Positions 19,641 through 31,609 of a stretch of DNA of 64,000 bases are shown here, piece by piece; position 1 is the first letter of the stretch; the number at the start of each line of letters is the position of its first letter. The notes below the pieces were generated by a model. The model saw nothing but the letters and a program-made list of their open reading frames with translations. It was not told the DNA's origin and did no database searches. The translations under genes were made by a program, and so were the position numbers. Origin of the DNA: Hordeum vulgare subsp. vulgare (taxonomy: Eukaryota; Streptophyta; Magnoliopsida; Poales; Poaceae); NCBI RefSeq assembly GCF_904849725.1, contig NC_058524.1, forward strand, positions 510,058,263-510,122,262, given 5' to 3'.

Positions 19641-22167
19641 GTCATCTTTTCCCTTTTGTCGGGCACATACACACTCAGCTCCTTAGACTGATTTCAGTCC
19701 TGGGCCACTACAGCTTGCAGTAATTCGGCCATTGTTGTGTTTTTTTAGTGCTTACCTCAGGACAAATTTACTAGTTGAGTAGAAAGATGCAGGTTTTTAA
19801 AATGTCAATATTTTTCAAACCGTGCATCGAATCGAAATAAGTTCAATATGTAACTTGGCTAGAACTTCGTGTAGAATAATAGTTTTCATCTCTCATGCAT
19901 GATAAAAACTGCTAAGCTTGATGTTTGTATCAGATTGTGAGTCGTGCCGTGCTAATACCGTTTTACCCGTAATTTTTGAACCATAGCTCAGTTGGAGATG
20001 TGTCATATATGTAAATGGACCAGAACGACGAGTAGAATCACGTGAACCACTTTGTTTTGCCATTTAAAAAACATAAAATGTGATTAGGACAGCTCTGGAC
20101 AGATTTAAAACTTAACACATGTGGTCATTTCACAGATGCTATATGTCGTTTGCGGCCTCATTTAAAATGCCTAGATAGGTAGTTTAATTTGTGCTTCACC
20201 CCTTGCCATGTTAGCAACATTTTAATTTTGCTGTGTTAATAAACGGGAGTGAACTAAGTAATTTAACGCGGAGTTTCGTCAATATGCAACTCGTTGCATA
20301 TTGAACTTCACTTAAGGTGTAGAGTTTGCGTGATGTGAATTGCCATGTCTTGCATATTTGAAACTGATCATGCATCATATTAGGGTGTGCATAATGTCAT
20401 GGATGTGCCGTGGTGAATATTTGTGTTGATGCTTGTTTCCGATTTTCTCCGTCTCGATAGAGTTCCGCAAGCGTGTCGGAATGTGAGGACCCGTTCGACT
20501 ACGTCGGTCCGTCTGCTTCACGGAGTCACTCTTCTTCCAAGCGGGATCTCAGGCAAGATGACCATTTCCCCAGATATCATTACTATCATTGCCATGCTAG
20601 TTTTATCGTTTCTATCGTTATCTCCTGCTGCCTACCAGCTGTTAAATGTCAACCTCTCAACATTGCCATGAATACCTTCAACCTGTTCACAACCTAGCAA
20701 ACCAGTGATTGGCTATGTTACCGCTCGCTTAACCATGTGTTAGTGCTACTAGTTGCAGGTGCTGTTGCTTCCATGTGATAACATGGGTTTCTTGTTATAT
20801 CAACAGATTAATTGCTACTTAATTTAATGCACCTATATACTTGGTAAAAGGTGGAAGGCTCGGCCTTTCTAGCCTGGTGTTTTGTTCCACCTTTGTCGCC
20901 TTAGTTTCGGTTACCCCATAGGTTCTCGTTTTAGGATAAAGCTCGTCTGGTAAGGCCCAACGTTGGTACTATATTTATCCAACATAATAATACTATTAAT
21001 ACTGAAAAGCATAGGGTGTCATGATCCCGAGGAGTAATTCTACTTAATACAGGGAGGGCCAGTGCTGATGGTGCTGGTCCAAAACAGAGCAGCTTATTAA
21101 CGCTACCCGGGGTAACTCGGTGTTTGGCGTGGTAACCATCGCTCATCCGTCGTGTCCTGAGAACGAGATACACGGCTCCTATCGGGATCATCGACACGCC
21201 GGGCGGCCTTGCTGGATTTGTTTTACCTTTATCGAGCGTCTCGTGCGAGGGATTCCGAGGATGCTTTGACCTAAACTCGAGGTTGAGGTTTTCCAATAGG
21301 GATCCGAGGAGATCACGGGTTTCCCTGATCGAGGTCATTCCGTCGCAGCGTGTGGTAGTTTGTGATGGACTAGTTGGAGCACCCCTGCAGGGTTAAATCT
21401 ATCGGAAAGCCGTGCCCGCGGTTATGTGGCAACGTCGAAACTTTGTTTAACACTGGTTCTAGACAACTTGGAGTTAACTTAATTAAAATATGCCAACTGA
21501 GTGCGTAACCGTGACTGTCTCTTTCGTGAGTTCCTTCTCCGATTGAGGACATGCTGGGGTTATGTTTGACGTAAGTAGGTGTTCAGGATCATTCATTTGA
21601 TCATCAGTAGTTCACGTCCGCTATTCGTAGATCTTCCCCCTCTTTATTCTTGTAATCGTAATTTAGCCACCAAATAAAAGCTTAGTCGCTTGTTGCAGCA
21701 TCACCACTTAACCTTACCTCACCCATTAAGCTTTGCTAGTCTTGATACCTTTGGAAATGAGATTGCTGAGTCCCCTGTGGCTCACAGATTACAACAACAC
21801 CAGTTGCAGGTACAGGTAAAGGTTACTTGACATGAGTGCGATGATTATTCATTTGGAGTTTCTTCTTCTTCTTCGTCGATCTAGGATGGGTTTCAGGCCG
21901 ACAGCCTGGGATAGCAAGGATGGACGTCGTTCTTTTCTCATTTGTTTTCGTCCGTAGTTGGACCCTGCTCTTCTTCGTGATATTTAGGTATTGTACTAAT
22001 GTGACTCTGATGTAGCTTGTGGCGAGTGTAAGCCAATTCCATATACTCTTCTCTTCAGTACATGTACTTGTAACGATATCCATTCTTGTGAAACGACAAG
22101 ATGCGCTTCTATCCCTATCGAGGCCCTCATGCAAAAATAAGGATATTATCGCATCTTGGGCGTTACG

Positions 22168-23622
22168 TCGGTCTCCCCAGCATCGGACGCGCCTAAGCTG
22201 GTTCGTCCTAGGATGCCGCCTGCACCATCGCCTCGGCTGGTGTCTCCTACCGTATCGCCTGGGTTGGCTACACCTGATGCATCACCTGACTTGGTCGGAG
22301 CGGTTGCCTCGTCACCAATGGCTTCGCCGGTCTACCCTTCACTAGCGGTGGAGTTAGAAGCTGCTGCACCACCGGCTGCGACGGCTCATCGCCCTCATAC
22401 ACGCAGCCGGTCCGGCATTGCTTGTCCCAAGGAGCGCACAGATGGGACAGTTTCTTGGCTTGCAGCCTGTGTGGCACAGTTACAAGAAGATCCCTCTGAT
22501 GAACCACGACATTTCCAGGCTGCTCTTGGGGTTCCTCACTGGCGCCAAGCCATGGAACAAGAGTATCATGCATTATTGATGAATGGTACTTGGAAGTTAG
22601 TCCCTCCGTCTCTGGTATTAACATTATTGATTCAAAGTGGGTCTTCAAAGTTACGAAGCATGCTGATGGTTCTATTGAGCGCTACAAGGCGCGATTAGTG
22701 GTGAAAGGGTTCAAACAATGGTATGGTCTTGACTATGAGGATACTTTTAGCCCGGTTGTCAAGCCTACTACTATCCGGCTTCTGCTCTCTTTGGCGGTTA
22801 CTCGAGGCTGGTTTCTTCGCCAGCTGGATGTTTAGAATGCTTTCCTACATGGTGTTCTGGATGAGGACGTGTATATGCGTCAGCCCCCGGGATTTGTGGA
22901 TCCTGCTCGTCCTCATCACCTATGCCGCCTGGTTTAGGTGCTCTATGGGCTGAAGCAGGCTCCTCGTGCATGCCAGGCTTGGCTCCATTCTTCGGGGGCT
23001 TGGTTTTGTTCCTTCCACCGCTGACACACCACTCTTTCTTCCGCGTCGGCCTGAGGTGACTATGTATCTACCGGTCTACGTTAATGACATTATCCTCATT
23101 AGCTCCCCCGATGCTGCTGCTGATCGTCTCATCTTTGTGTTGAGTGGTGACTTTGCGGTGAAAGATTTAGGAACTTTGCATTACTTCCTTGGGCTAGAAG
23201 TTTCTCGCTCCTTCGCTGGCTTGATGCTCTCACAGCACAAGTACTCTTTGGACTTGTTGCGATGGGAAGGTATGCTGAAGTGCAAACATGCTACAACTCT
23301 GATGCCTGCCACTGATCATTTGTCTGCGTTTGATGGAGATCCTCTTACTTTCGATAATGCAAATGAGTATCATAGTGTTGTTAGTGGCCTGCGGTATCTC
23401 ACTATCACTCGGCCAGACATGTCTTATACAGTCAATCGTGTGTGTCAGTTCCTTCATGCTCCTCGTACTTCTCATTGGACGACGGTCAGACGCATTCTAC
23501 GCTATGTGTGCCTTACTCACTCCTATGGTTTGCTTCTTGAGCCGACACCGTTCGCTGAGATTTCGGCCTTCTTTGATACACACTGGGCTGGTAAACCAGA
23601 TGACAGGCGATCTACGGGGGAG
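22168..23622 (+). pseudogene. Copia reverse transcriptase/RNase H remnant of E6
   Basis: A Pro/Ala/Ser-rich connector (22168-22440) leads into HTRSRSGIACPKERT and then the RVT_2 domain: [35 protein letters not shown] and [10 protein letters not shown]. The downstream RT core and LRYLTITRPDMSYTVNRVCQF follow in a second long frame (22966-23646). There are two frameshifts (near 22612 and 22968) and two TAG codons (22833-22835 and near 22936). The catalytic box reads YVND instead of YVDD at 23077-23088, changing the first catalytic Asp to Asn. RNase H ends after DDRRSTG. Together these lesions make it inactive. Confidence 0.82.
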
Positions 23623-23624
23623 GG

Positions 23625-23762
23625 TGTTAGACTGTATTATACGTAGGTCCTGTATAGATCTTGTATATTGTATTATACACGCCTTTGTGTACCCCTTTAT
23701 ATATATGAGATAGCCCACATTTTATGAGGTAAGGTGCAGTTTCCCAAACCCTAAATTTTACA
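23625..23762 (+). repeat. Short 3' LTR of E6 (about 138 bp)
   Basis: It begins TGTTAGACTG after the purine run GGGGGAGGG (23616-23624) and probably ends TTTTACA at 23762. It contains the TATA-like TTTATATATATGAG. With no partner LTR, the right end is a guess. Confidence 0.45.
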
Positions 23763-24852
23763 CAAGGCGTGCTGCGACAACCCCGACGATGGTGAAACAA
23801 AATGATTCGAATGCTTGTGGTATGCTTTGACGACCACAGTGAGGCTGCAACGACATCCTGGTTGGCTCGCGGATGTCGTGTCGACATGCTTCGACGACCA
23901 CGACGATGCTACTAGCCGTTCCATGACGGCATCCCGGTTACTTTGAGCATGTTGCGACGACATGCTTCGACGGTCGCGGTGATGCTACGAGGTGTTATGT
24001 GATGACCGTGATGTTGGCATAGCGACATGCTTCAAACACATGTGGTTTGCTTCAATGGCTGCAACGATGCCACGACGACATGCTTCGACGGCTGCGGCAA
24101 TGCTACGAGGCATGCCGCGATGGCATCCTGGTTACTTCGAGGATGTTGCGACAACAAGCTTCGACGACCATGGTGATGCTACGAGGTGTGCTGTGATGGC
24201 CGTGATGGTGGCACAACGATATGCTTCGAACACATGTGGTGGGCTTCGACGGCTGCAACAATGTCGCGGCGACATGCGTAGATGGCTGCAGTGACACTAC
24301 GAGGCATGCTGTGACCACGGCGATGGTGCGACGAGATGCTTCAAACGATCGTGGTGTGCTTCAACAGTCGCGATGATGTTGTGATGACATGCTTCAACAA
24401 CCATGCTGATGCTGTGCCGACGTGCTTCAAACAGTCATGGAAATTTCGCGACATCATACTTCCAAAATCATGGGGATGCTACGATGGAAGCTTAGTTGCT
24501 TCGACGATGCTGCAATGACGTGTTTCACGGATGTGGCAGCTTGTGACGACGACCATAGTTGCTTCGATTACGGTGCGATTGTGTACTTCAACGGCCCTAG
24601 CGATACATCCATGGTGGCCTGACTACTCCAATGATGTTGTGATAGAGTGTACGAGGGCAGGCACACTACAAGCCAAGATGACGATGTTATGACGGTGCTC
24701 TCGTTGCTGCGGGCGTCAGTGTTTGGTTGTGAACAATATTGCAACGCAGGACGACGGTCTCTGCGACGGCGACCCCACTGCTTTGATGACTTCGGTGATG
24801 CTAAGATACATGTTGCGACGACGGCCCTAGTACTTCAACGACACGGTGATGC
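23763..24852. repeat. Degenerate tandem array, 194-bp unit
   Basis: About 1.1 kb consists of variants of short strings such as GACATGCTTCGACG and GATGCTACGAGG. A higher-order unit beginning GGCATCC(C/T)GGTTACTT is seen at 23928 and again at 24122, a period of 194 bp, with collinear order inside. A shorter version starts near 23852. ORFs through it (for example 23992-24294) are repeats of Ala/Met/Thr/Arg and are by-products of the array. No LTR or terminal inverted repeat was found around it. Confidence 0.7.
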
Positions 24853-26588
24853 TGTTGGAAATATGCCCTTGAGGAAATAATAAATTGGTTATTATTATAT
24901 TTCCTTGTTCATGATAATTTTTTATTATCCATGCTATAATTGTATTGATTGGTAACTCAAATACATGTGTGGATACATAGACAACGCACTGTCCCTAGTG
25001 AGCCTCTAGTTGACTAGCTCGTTGATCAAAGGTGGTCAAGGTTTCCTGGGCATAGAGAAGTGTTGTCACTTGATAACAGGATCACATCATTAGGAGAATG
25101 ATGTGATGGACTAGACCCAAACTATAAACGTGGCATGTGATCGTGTCAGTTTATAGCTACTGTTTTCTACATGTCAATGTATGTGTTCCTATGACCATGA
25201 GATCATGCAACTCCCGTACATCGAAGGAATACCTTGTATGTATCAAACATCACAACATAACTGGGTGACTATAAAGGTGCTCTACAGGTATCTGCGAAGG
25301 TGTCTGTTGGGTTGGCATAGATCAAGACTGGGATTTGTCACTCCGTGTGACGGAGAGGTATCTCGGGGCCCACTCGGTAATACAACATCATAATAAGCCT
25401 TGCAAGCAATGTGACTAAGGAGTTAGCTGCGGGATCTTGTATAACGAAACGAGTAAATAGACTTGCCGGTAACGAGATTGAACTAGGTATGGAGATACCG
25501 ACGATCGAATCTCGGGCAAGTGACATACCGAAGGACAAAGGGAACAACATACGGGATTAACTGAATCCTCGACATAGAGGTTCAACCGATAAAGATCTTC
25601 GTAGAATATGTAGGATCCAATATGGTCATCCAGTTCCCGCTATTGGATATTGACTGTAGAGTGTCTCAGGTGATGTCTACATAGTTCTCGAACCCGAAGG
25701 GTCTGCACACTTCAGGTTTAGTGACGTTTCGGTATAGTTGAGTTATAGGTGCTAGTAACTGAATATGGTTCGATGTCCCAGATGAGATCCAAGACGTCAC
25801 GAGGAGATCCGAATGATATGGAGGTAAAGATTGATATATAGTAAGTCCTGCTTTGGTCACCGGAAAGTTTTCGGGCTCATCGGTAGTGTACTGGGAGTGC
25901 CGGGAGGGTACCGGGGGACCACAGGGAGGGGTGTGACGACCCAAAGGCTTCATGGGCTGTGAGAGGAGGTAGACCAGCCCCTAGTGGGCTGTCCAAAGCC
26001 TCCCCTAAGGGCCCATGCAGTTGGAGTGGAGGAATAAGTCAAAGAGCCAACAGGTGGAAAGGGTTTCTAAATTAGGAAGGAGTCCTAATAGGATTCCACC
26101 TCCCTTGTGGGAGGTGGATTCCTCCCTTGTTAGCTCGGCCAACCCCTTCTCCTTGGAGTAGGGGCCAAGGCTGCCTCCTCGCCTCTCCTCCTATATATAC
26201 TAGAGGTTTTAGAGGTGAGGGCTAACCCTAATTGCCACGTGCTCCCTCTACTTCTCTCTAGGTATGTTTCTCCTTTAGTCTAGTTTCAGCGGTGCTTGGG
26301 CGAAGCCCTGCTGGAGTAGTTCCACCACCACCACCACCACGCCGTCGTGCTGGAGAACTCATCTACCTCTCCACCACTCTTGCTGGATCAAGAAGGTGGA
26401 GATCGTCATCGAACTGTACGGGTGCTAAACGCGGAGGCGCCGTCCGTTTGGCACTAGATCAGGATGGATCGTGATGGATCGCGGGACGGATCGTGATGAG
26501 AACGCGGGACGGGCTGCAATTTGGATCGCGAAGATGTTCCACTACACCAACCGCGTTATATACACTTCCGCTTAGCGATCTAAAAGGG
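24853..26588 (+). repeat. 5' LTR of E8, first part
   Basis: This diverged BARE-type LTR in forward orientation is interrupted at AAGGG (26584-26588) by E9. It contains a TATA-like CTATATATACTAG near 26192 and a CCA microsatellite at 26322-26340. The intact LTR would be about 1835 bp. Confidence 0.85.
26584..26588. repeat. Target-site duplication of E9 (AAGGG), left copy
   Basis: AAGGG matches 35551-35555. Joining across E9 restores a continuous BARE-type LTR end. Confidence 0.94.
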
Positions 26589-28408
26589 TGTTGGGGAACG
26601 TCGCATGGGAAACAAAAATTTTCCTACGCGCACGAAGACCTATCATGGTGATGTCCATCTACGAGAGGGGATGTGTGATCTACGTACCCTTGTAGACCGT
26701 ACAACAGAAGCGTTAGTGAACGCGGTTGATGTAGTGGAACGTCCTCAAGTCCCTCGATCCACCCCGCGAACCGTCTCGCGATCAGTCCCACGATCTAGTG
26801 CCGAACGGACAGCACCTCCGCGTTCAACACACGTACAGCTCGACGATGATCTCGGCCTTCTTGATCCAGCAAGAGAGACGGAGAGGTAGAAGAGTTCTCC
26901 GGCAGCGTGACGGAGCTCTGGAGGTTGGTGATGATCTTGTCTCAGCAGGGCTCCGCCCGAGCTCGGCAGAAACGCGATCTAGTGGAAAAACCGTGGAGGT
27001 ATGTGGTTGGGCTGCCGTGGAAAAGTCGTCTCAAATCAGCCCTAAAACCTCCGTATATATAGGGGGAAGAGGGGGAGCCTTGCCTTGGGGCTCAAGGAGC
27101 CCCAAGGGGGTCGGCCGAGCCAAGGGGGGAAGGTCTCCCCCCCCAAACCGAGTCCAACTTGGTTTGGTGGGTGGAGTCCTTGTTCCCTTTCCCACCTCCT
27201 CCTTTTTTTTATTTTCTCTTTGATTTTCTTCCTATGGCGCATAGGGCCTTCTTGGGCTGTCCCACCAGCCCACTAAAGGCTGGTGTGCCACCCCCAAGGC
27301 CTATGGGCTTCCCCGGGGTGGGTTGCCCCCCCGGTGAACTCCCGGTACCCATTCGTCATTCCCGGTACATTCCCGGTAACTCCGAAAACCTTCCGGTAAT
27401 CAAATGAGGTCATCCTATATATCAATGTTCGTTTCCGGACCATTCCGAAAACCCTCGTGACGTCCTTGATCTCATCCGGGACTCCGAACAACATTCGGTA
27501 ACCAACCATATAACTCAAATACGCATAAAACAACGTCGAACCTTAAGTGTGCAGACCCTGCGGGTTCAATAACTATGTACACATGACCCGAGAGACCCCT
27601 AGGTCAATATCCAATAGCGGGACCTGGATCCCCATATTGGATCCTACATATTCTACGAAGATCTTATCGTTTGAACCTCAGTGCCAAGGATTCATATAAT
27701 CCCGTATGTCATTCCCTTTGTCCTTCGGTATGTTACTTGCCCGAGATTCGATCGTCAGTATCCGCATACCTATTTCAATCTCGTTTACCGGCAAGTCTCT
27801 TTACTCGTTCCGTAATACAAGATCCCGCAACTTACACTAAGTCACATTGCTTGCAAGGCTTGTGTGTGATGTTGTATTACCGAGTGGGCCCCGAGATACC
27901 TCTCCGTCACACGGAGTGACAAATCCCAGTCTTGATCCATACTAACTCAACGAACACCTTCGGAGATACCTGTAGAGCATCTTTATAGTCACCCAGTTAC
28001 GTTGCGACGTTTGATACACACAAAGTATTCCTCCGGTGTTAGTGAGTTATATGATCTCATGGTCATAGGAACAAATACTTGACACGCAGAAAAACAGTAG
28101 CAACAAAATGAGACGATCAACATGCTACGTCTATTAGTTTGGGTCTAGTCCATCACGTGATTCTCCTAATGACGTGATCCAGTTATCAAGCAACAACACC
28201 TTGTTCATAATCAGAAGACACTGACTATCTTTGATCAACTGGCTAGCCAACTAGAGGCTTGCTAGGGACAGTGTTTTGTCTATGTATCCACACATGTAAA
28301 TGAGTCTTCATTCAATACAATAATAGCATGGATAATAAATGATTATCTTGATACAGGAATTATAATAATAACTATATTTATTATTGCCTCTAGGGCATAA
28401 TTCCAACA
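26589..28408 (-). repeat. 3' LTR of E9 (1820 bp)
   Basis: On the minus strand it runs from TGTTGGAATTATGCCC (28408) to CGTTCCCCAACA (26589). The minus-strand TATA box is at 27053-27062 on the plus strand (TATATATAGG). The polypurine tract lies just outside it, seen on the plus strand as GTCTCCCACTT at 28409-28419. Confidence 0.93.
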
Positions 28409-28460
28409 GTCTCCCACTTGCACTAGAGTCAATAATCTAGCCCTCACATCATCATGCGAA

Positions 28461-28968
28461 TTACATTGTAATAAATCTAACACCCATACAGTTCTGGTGT
28501 TGATCATGCTTTGCCCGTGGAAGAGGTTTAGTCAGCGGGTCTGCTACATTCAGATCCGTGTGCACTTTGCATATATTTACGTCCTCCCCTTCGACGTAGT
28601 CGCGGATGAGGTTGAAGCGTCGTTTGATGTGTCTGGACTTCTTGTGAAACCGTGGTTCCTTTGCTAAGGCAATGGCACCCGTGTTGTCACAGAACAAGGT
28701 TATTGGATTCAGTGCGCTTGGCACCACTCCAAGATCCGTCATGAATTGCTTCATCCAGACACCCTCCTTAGCCGCCTCCGAGGCAGCCATGTACTCCGCT
28801 TCACATGTAGAATCTGCTACGACGCTTTGCTTGGAACTGCACCAGCTTACCGCACCCCCATTAAGAATAAATACGTATCCGGTTTGCGACTTAGAGTCGT
28901 CCGGATCTGTGTCAAAGCTTGCATCGACGTAACCATTTACGGCGAGCTCTTCGTCACCTCCATACACG
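28461..28968 (-). pseudogene. RNase H domain of E9
   Basis: This is the C-terminal copia RNase H domain, which degrades the RNA strand during reverse transcription. The minus strand reads DASFDTDPDDSKSQTGYVF (first catalytic Asp), then DSTCEAEYMAASEAAKE (catalytic Glu) and later LFCDNTGAIAL (catalytic Asp). It ends normally with LTKPLPRAKHD and a stop at 28461. The domain is itself intact, but a one-base deletion near 28969 (GAGAACATC versus GAGAAACATC in E13) puts it out of frame with RT. Confidence 0.85.
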
Positions 28969-30352
28969 AGAACATCTCCTTAGTCCTTTTCAGGTACTTC
29001 AGGATATTCTTGACCGCCGTCCAGTGATCCACTCCTGGATTACTCTGGAACCTACCTGCCATACTTATGGCCAGGCTAACGTCCGGTCTAGTGCACAATA
29101 TTGCATACATGATAGAACCTATGGCTGAAGCATAGGGGACGGTGCGCATATGCTCTCTATCCTCATCAGTTGCTGGGCACTGAGTCTTACTCAATCTCGT
29201 ACCTTGTAAAACTGGCAAGAACCCTTTCTTGGACTGTTCCATTTTGAACCTCTTCAAAACTTTATCAAGGTATGTGCTTTGTGAAAGTCCTATCAGGCGT
29301 TTTGATCTATCCCTGTAGATCTTAATGCCTAGAATGTAAGCAGCTTCTCCTAGGTCCTTCATAGAGAAACTTTTATTCAAGTAATCCTTTATGCTCTCCA
29401 AAAACTCTACGTTGTTTCGAATCAGCAATATGTCATCCACATATAATATTAGAAATGCCACAGAGCTCCCACTCACTTTCTTGTAAATACAAGATTCTCC
29501 AACCACTTGTATAAACCCAAATGCTTTGATCACCTCATCAAAGCGTTTGTTCCAACTCCGAGATGCTTGCACCAGTCCATAAATGGATCGCTGGAGCTTG
29601 CACACCTTGTTAGCATTCTTAGGATCAACAAAACCTTCGGGTTGCATCATATACAATTCTTCCTTAAGGAAACCGTTAAGGAATGCCGTTTTGACATCCA
29701 TCTCCCAGATTTCATAATCGAAAAATGCAGCTATTGCTAACATGATTCTGACGGACTTAAGCATCACTACGGGTGAGAATGTCTCATCGTAGTCAACTCC
29801 TTGAACTTGTGTAAAACCCTTTGCCACAAGTCGAGCTTTATAAACGATCACATTGCCGTCAGCGTCCGTCTTCCTCTTAAAGATCCATTTGTTCTGAATA
29901 GCCTTGCAGCCCTCAGGCAGTACTTCCAAAGTCCACACTTTGTTCTCATACATGGATCCTATCTCGGACTTCATGGCTTCTAGCCGTGAAGTTGGAATCT
30001 GGGCCCACCATTGCTTCTTCATAATTTGCAGGTTCATTGTTGTCCAACAACATGATTGATAAGACGGGATTACTGTACCACTCTGGAGCAACACGTGGTC
30101 TTGTCGACCTGCGTGGTTCGACAGAAACTTGAACCGGAGTTTCATGATCATTATCATTAACTTCCTCCTCAACCGGCGTCGCAACGACAGAGGTTTCCCC
30201 TTGCCCTGCGCCACCATCCAGAGGGATGAGAGGTTCGACAACCTCGTCAAGTTCTATCTTCCTCCCACTCAATTCTCTCGAGAGAAACTCCTTCTCGAGA
30301 AAGGCTCCGTTTTTAGCAACAAACACTTTGCCCTCGGATTTGAGATAGAAGT
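28969..30352 (-). pseudogene. Connector and reverse transcriptase of E9
   Basis: The RVT_2 reverse transcriptase of a BARE-type polyprotein reads WLEAMKSEIGSMYENKVW, KARLVAKGFTQVQG, DETFSPVVML, DVKTAFLNGFLKEELYM, the catalytic YVDD at 29432-29443, MKDLGEAAYILGIKI and TRPDVSLAISMAGRFQ. The acidic connector (VNDNDHETPVQVSVEPRRST) precedes it. Frameshifts lie near 29985, where AAATGG of E13 is replaced, and near 30352, where one C is lost. The catalytic residues are present, so only the reading frame is damaged. Confidence 0.88.
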
Positions 30353-31609
30353 GTACCCAACTGTCTCTTTTGGGTAACCTATGAAGACGCACTTTTCCGC
30401 TATGGGTTCCAGCTTTTCAGGCTGAAGCTTTTTGACATAAGCATCACATCCCCAAACTTTAAGAAACGACAACTTTGGCCTTTTGCCATACCACAGTTCG
30501 TATGGTGTCGTCTCAACGGATTTTGATGGTGCCCTATTTAAAGTGAATGCAGCTGTTTCTAATGCATAACCCCAAAACAATAACGGCAAATCGGTAAGAG
30601 ACATCATAGATCGCATCATCTCTAATAAAGTATGATTACGACGTTCAGACACACCATTACGCTGTGGTGTTCCAGGCGGTGTCAACTGTGAAACAATTCC
30701 ACATTGTCTTAAGTGAGTACCAAACTCGAAACTCAGATATTCACCCCCACGATCAGACCGTAGGAATTTGATCTTCTTGTTACGATGATTTTCAACTTCA
30801 CTCTAAAATTGCTTGAACTTTTCAAATGTTTCAGACTTGTGCTTCATTAAGTAGACATAACGATATCTACTCAAATCGTCAGTGAAGGTGAGAAAATAAC
30901 GATATCCGCCGCGTGCCTCTATGCTCATCGGACCACACACATCGGTATGTATGATTTCCAACAAGTCACTTGCACGCTTCATTGTTCTGGAGAACGGAGT
31001 TTTAGTCATCTTGCCCATGAGGCATAGTTCGCACGTGTCAAGTGAATCAAAGTCAAGTGACTCCAAAAGTCCATCGGCATGGAGTTTCTTCATGCGCTTT
31101 ACACCAATATGACCTAAGCGGCAGTGCCACAAAAATATGGCGCTATCATTGTTAACTCTAACTCTTTTGGTCTCAATGTTATGTATGTGTGTATCGCTAT
31201 CAAGATTCAATATGAACAATCCTCTCACATTGGGTGCATGACCATAAAAGATGTTACTCATAGAAATAGAACAACCATTATTCTCTGACTTAAAAGAGTA
31301 ACCGTCTCGCAATAAACAAGATCCAGATATAATGTTCATGCTCAACGCAGGCACTAAATAACAATGACTCAAGTTCATAACTAATCCTGATGGTAACTGA
31401 AGTGAAACTGTGCTGACAGCGATTGCATCAACCTTGGAACCATTTCCTACACGCATCGTCACTTCATCTTTCGCCAGCCTTCGTCTATTCCGCAGTTCCT
31501 GTTTCGAGTTGCAAATATGAGCAACAGAACCGGTATCGAATACCCAGGCACTACTACGAGAGCCGGTTAAGTACACATCAATAACATGTATATCAAATAT
31601 ACCTGATTT
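30353..31609 (-). pseudogene. Protease and integrase of E9
   Basis: Protease: WVFDTGSVAHICNS, with DTGS near 31527-31538. Integrase zinc-binding domain: HCRLGHIGVKRMKKLH followed by CELCLMGKM. Catalytic core: HTDVCGPM (first Asp), FLRSDRGGEYLS (second Asp) and GVSERRNHTLLEM (Glu). Integrase joins the cDNA ends to chromosomal DNA. One TAG (30803-30805) replaces the CAG at the SEVEN segment, in the core domain between the two Asp residues. Order PR-IN-RT-RH confirms copia. Confidence 0.88.

Larger units (their letters stand above)
14869..22167 (+). mobile_element. E5: giant-LTR element, LARD/Sukkula-like, 3' part
   Basis: A roughly 4.2-kb block (17962-22167) starts TGTGACAACCCGAG and ends GCATCTTGGGCGTTAC. 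From memory this end resembles the Sukkula LARD LTR of Triticeae. To its left lies about 3.1 kb without credible coding capacity, ending in a short purine stretch (GTAGAAGAG) like a polypurine tract. I read this as non-coding internal domain plus 3' LTR. The left side is cut by E4. The last LTR base should be CA but reads CG, and I find no matching duplication, so the right boundary is soft. Confidence 0.5.
17962..22167 (+). repeat. 3' LTR of E5 (about 4.2 kb)
   Basis: The ends are TGTGACAACC at 17962 and GGGCGTTAC at 22167. It contains a C/G-rich, CT-repeat block (18480-19310), two tRNA-like modules (19403-19475 and 19569-19640) and an AT-richer second half. ORFs of 170-185 codons in the C/G-rich block run on both strands and have no recognisable domain. 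Confidence 0.5.
22168..23762 (+). mobile_element. E6: Ty1-copia element, 3' fragment
   Basis: The connector, RT and start of RNase H of a copia polyprotein are followed by a short LTR-like sequence starting TGTTAG. The 5' part is missing at the E5 border. RNase H is fused to the polypurine tract by an internal deletion near 23615. The family differs from BARE. Confidence 0.7.

Noticed and set aside
22156..22167. Reading the E6 copia frame upstream of 22168 as coding
   Set aside because: The frame is open by chance for a few codons into E5, but the sequence before 22168 matches the expected LTR end GCATCTTGGGCG.
23928..24315. CRISPR-like array
   Set aside because: The repeat is continuous and degenerate with no constant spacer pattern, and the setting is a plant repeat landscape.
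24663..24675. CACTACAAGCC, like the start of a CACTA transposon end
   Set aside because: Only nine bases match, no partner inverted end was found nearby, and there is no 3-bp duplication. The position is inside the tandem array.
26322..26340. CCA run encoding poly-Pro or His-like stretches
   Set aside because: It is a simple microsatellite in the LTR of E8, not part of a supported gene.
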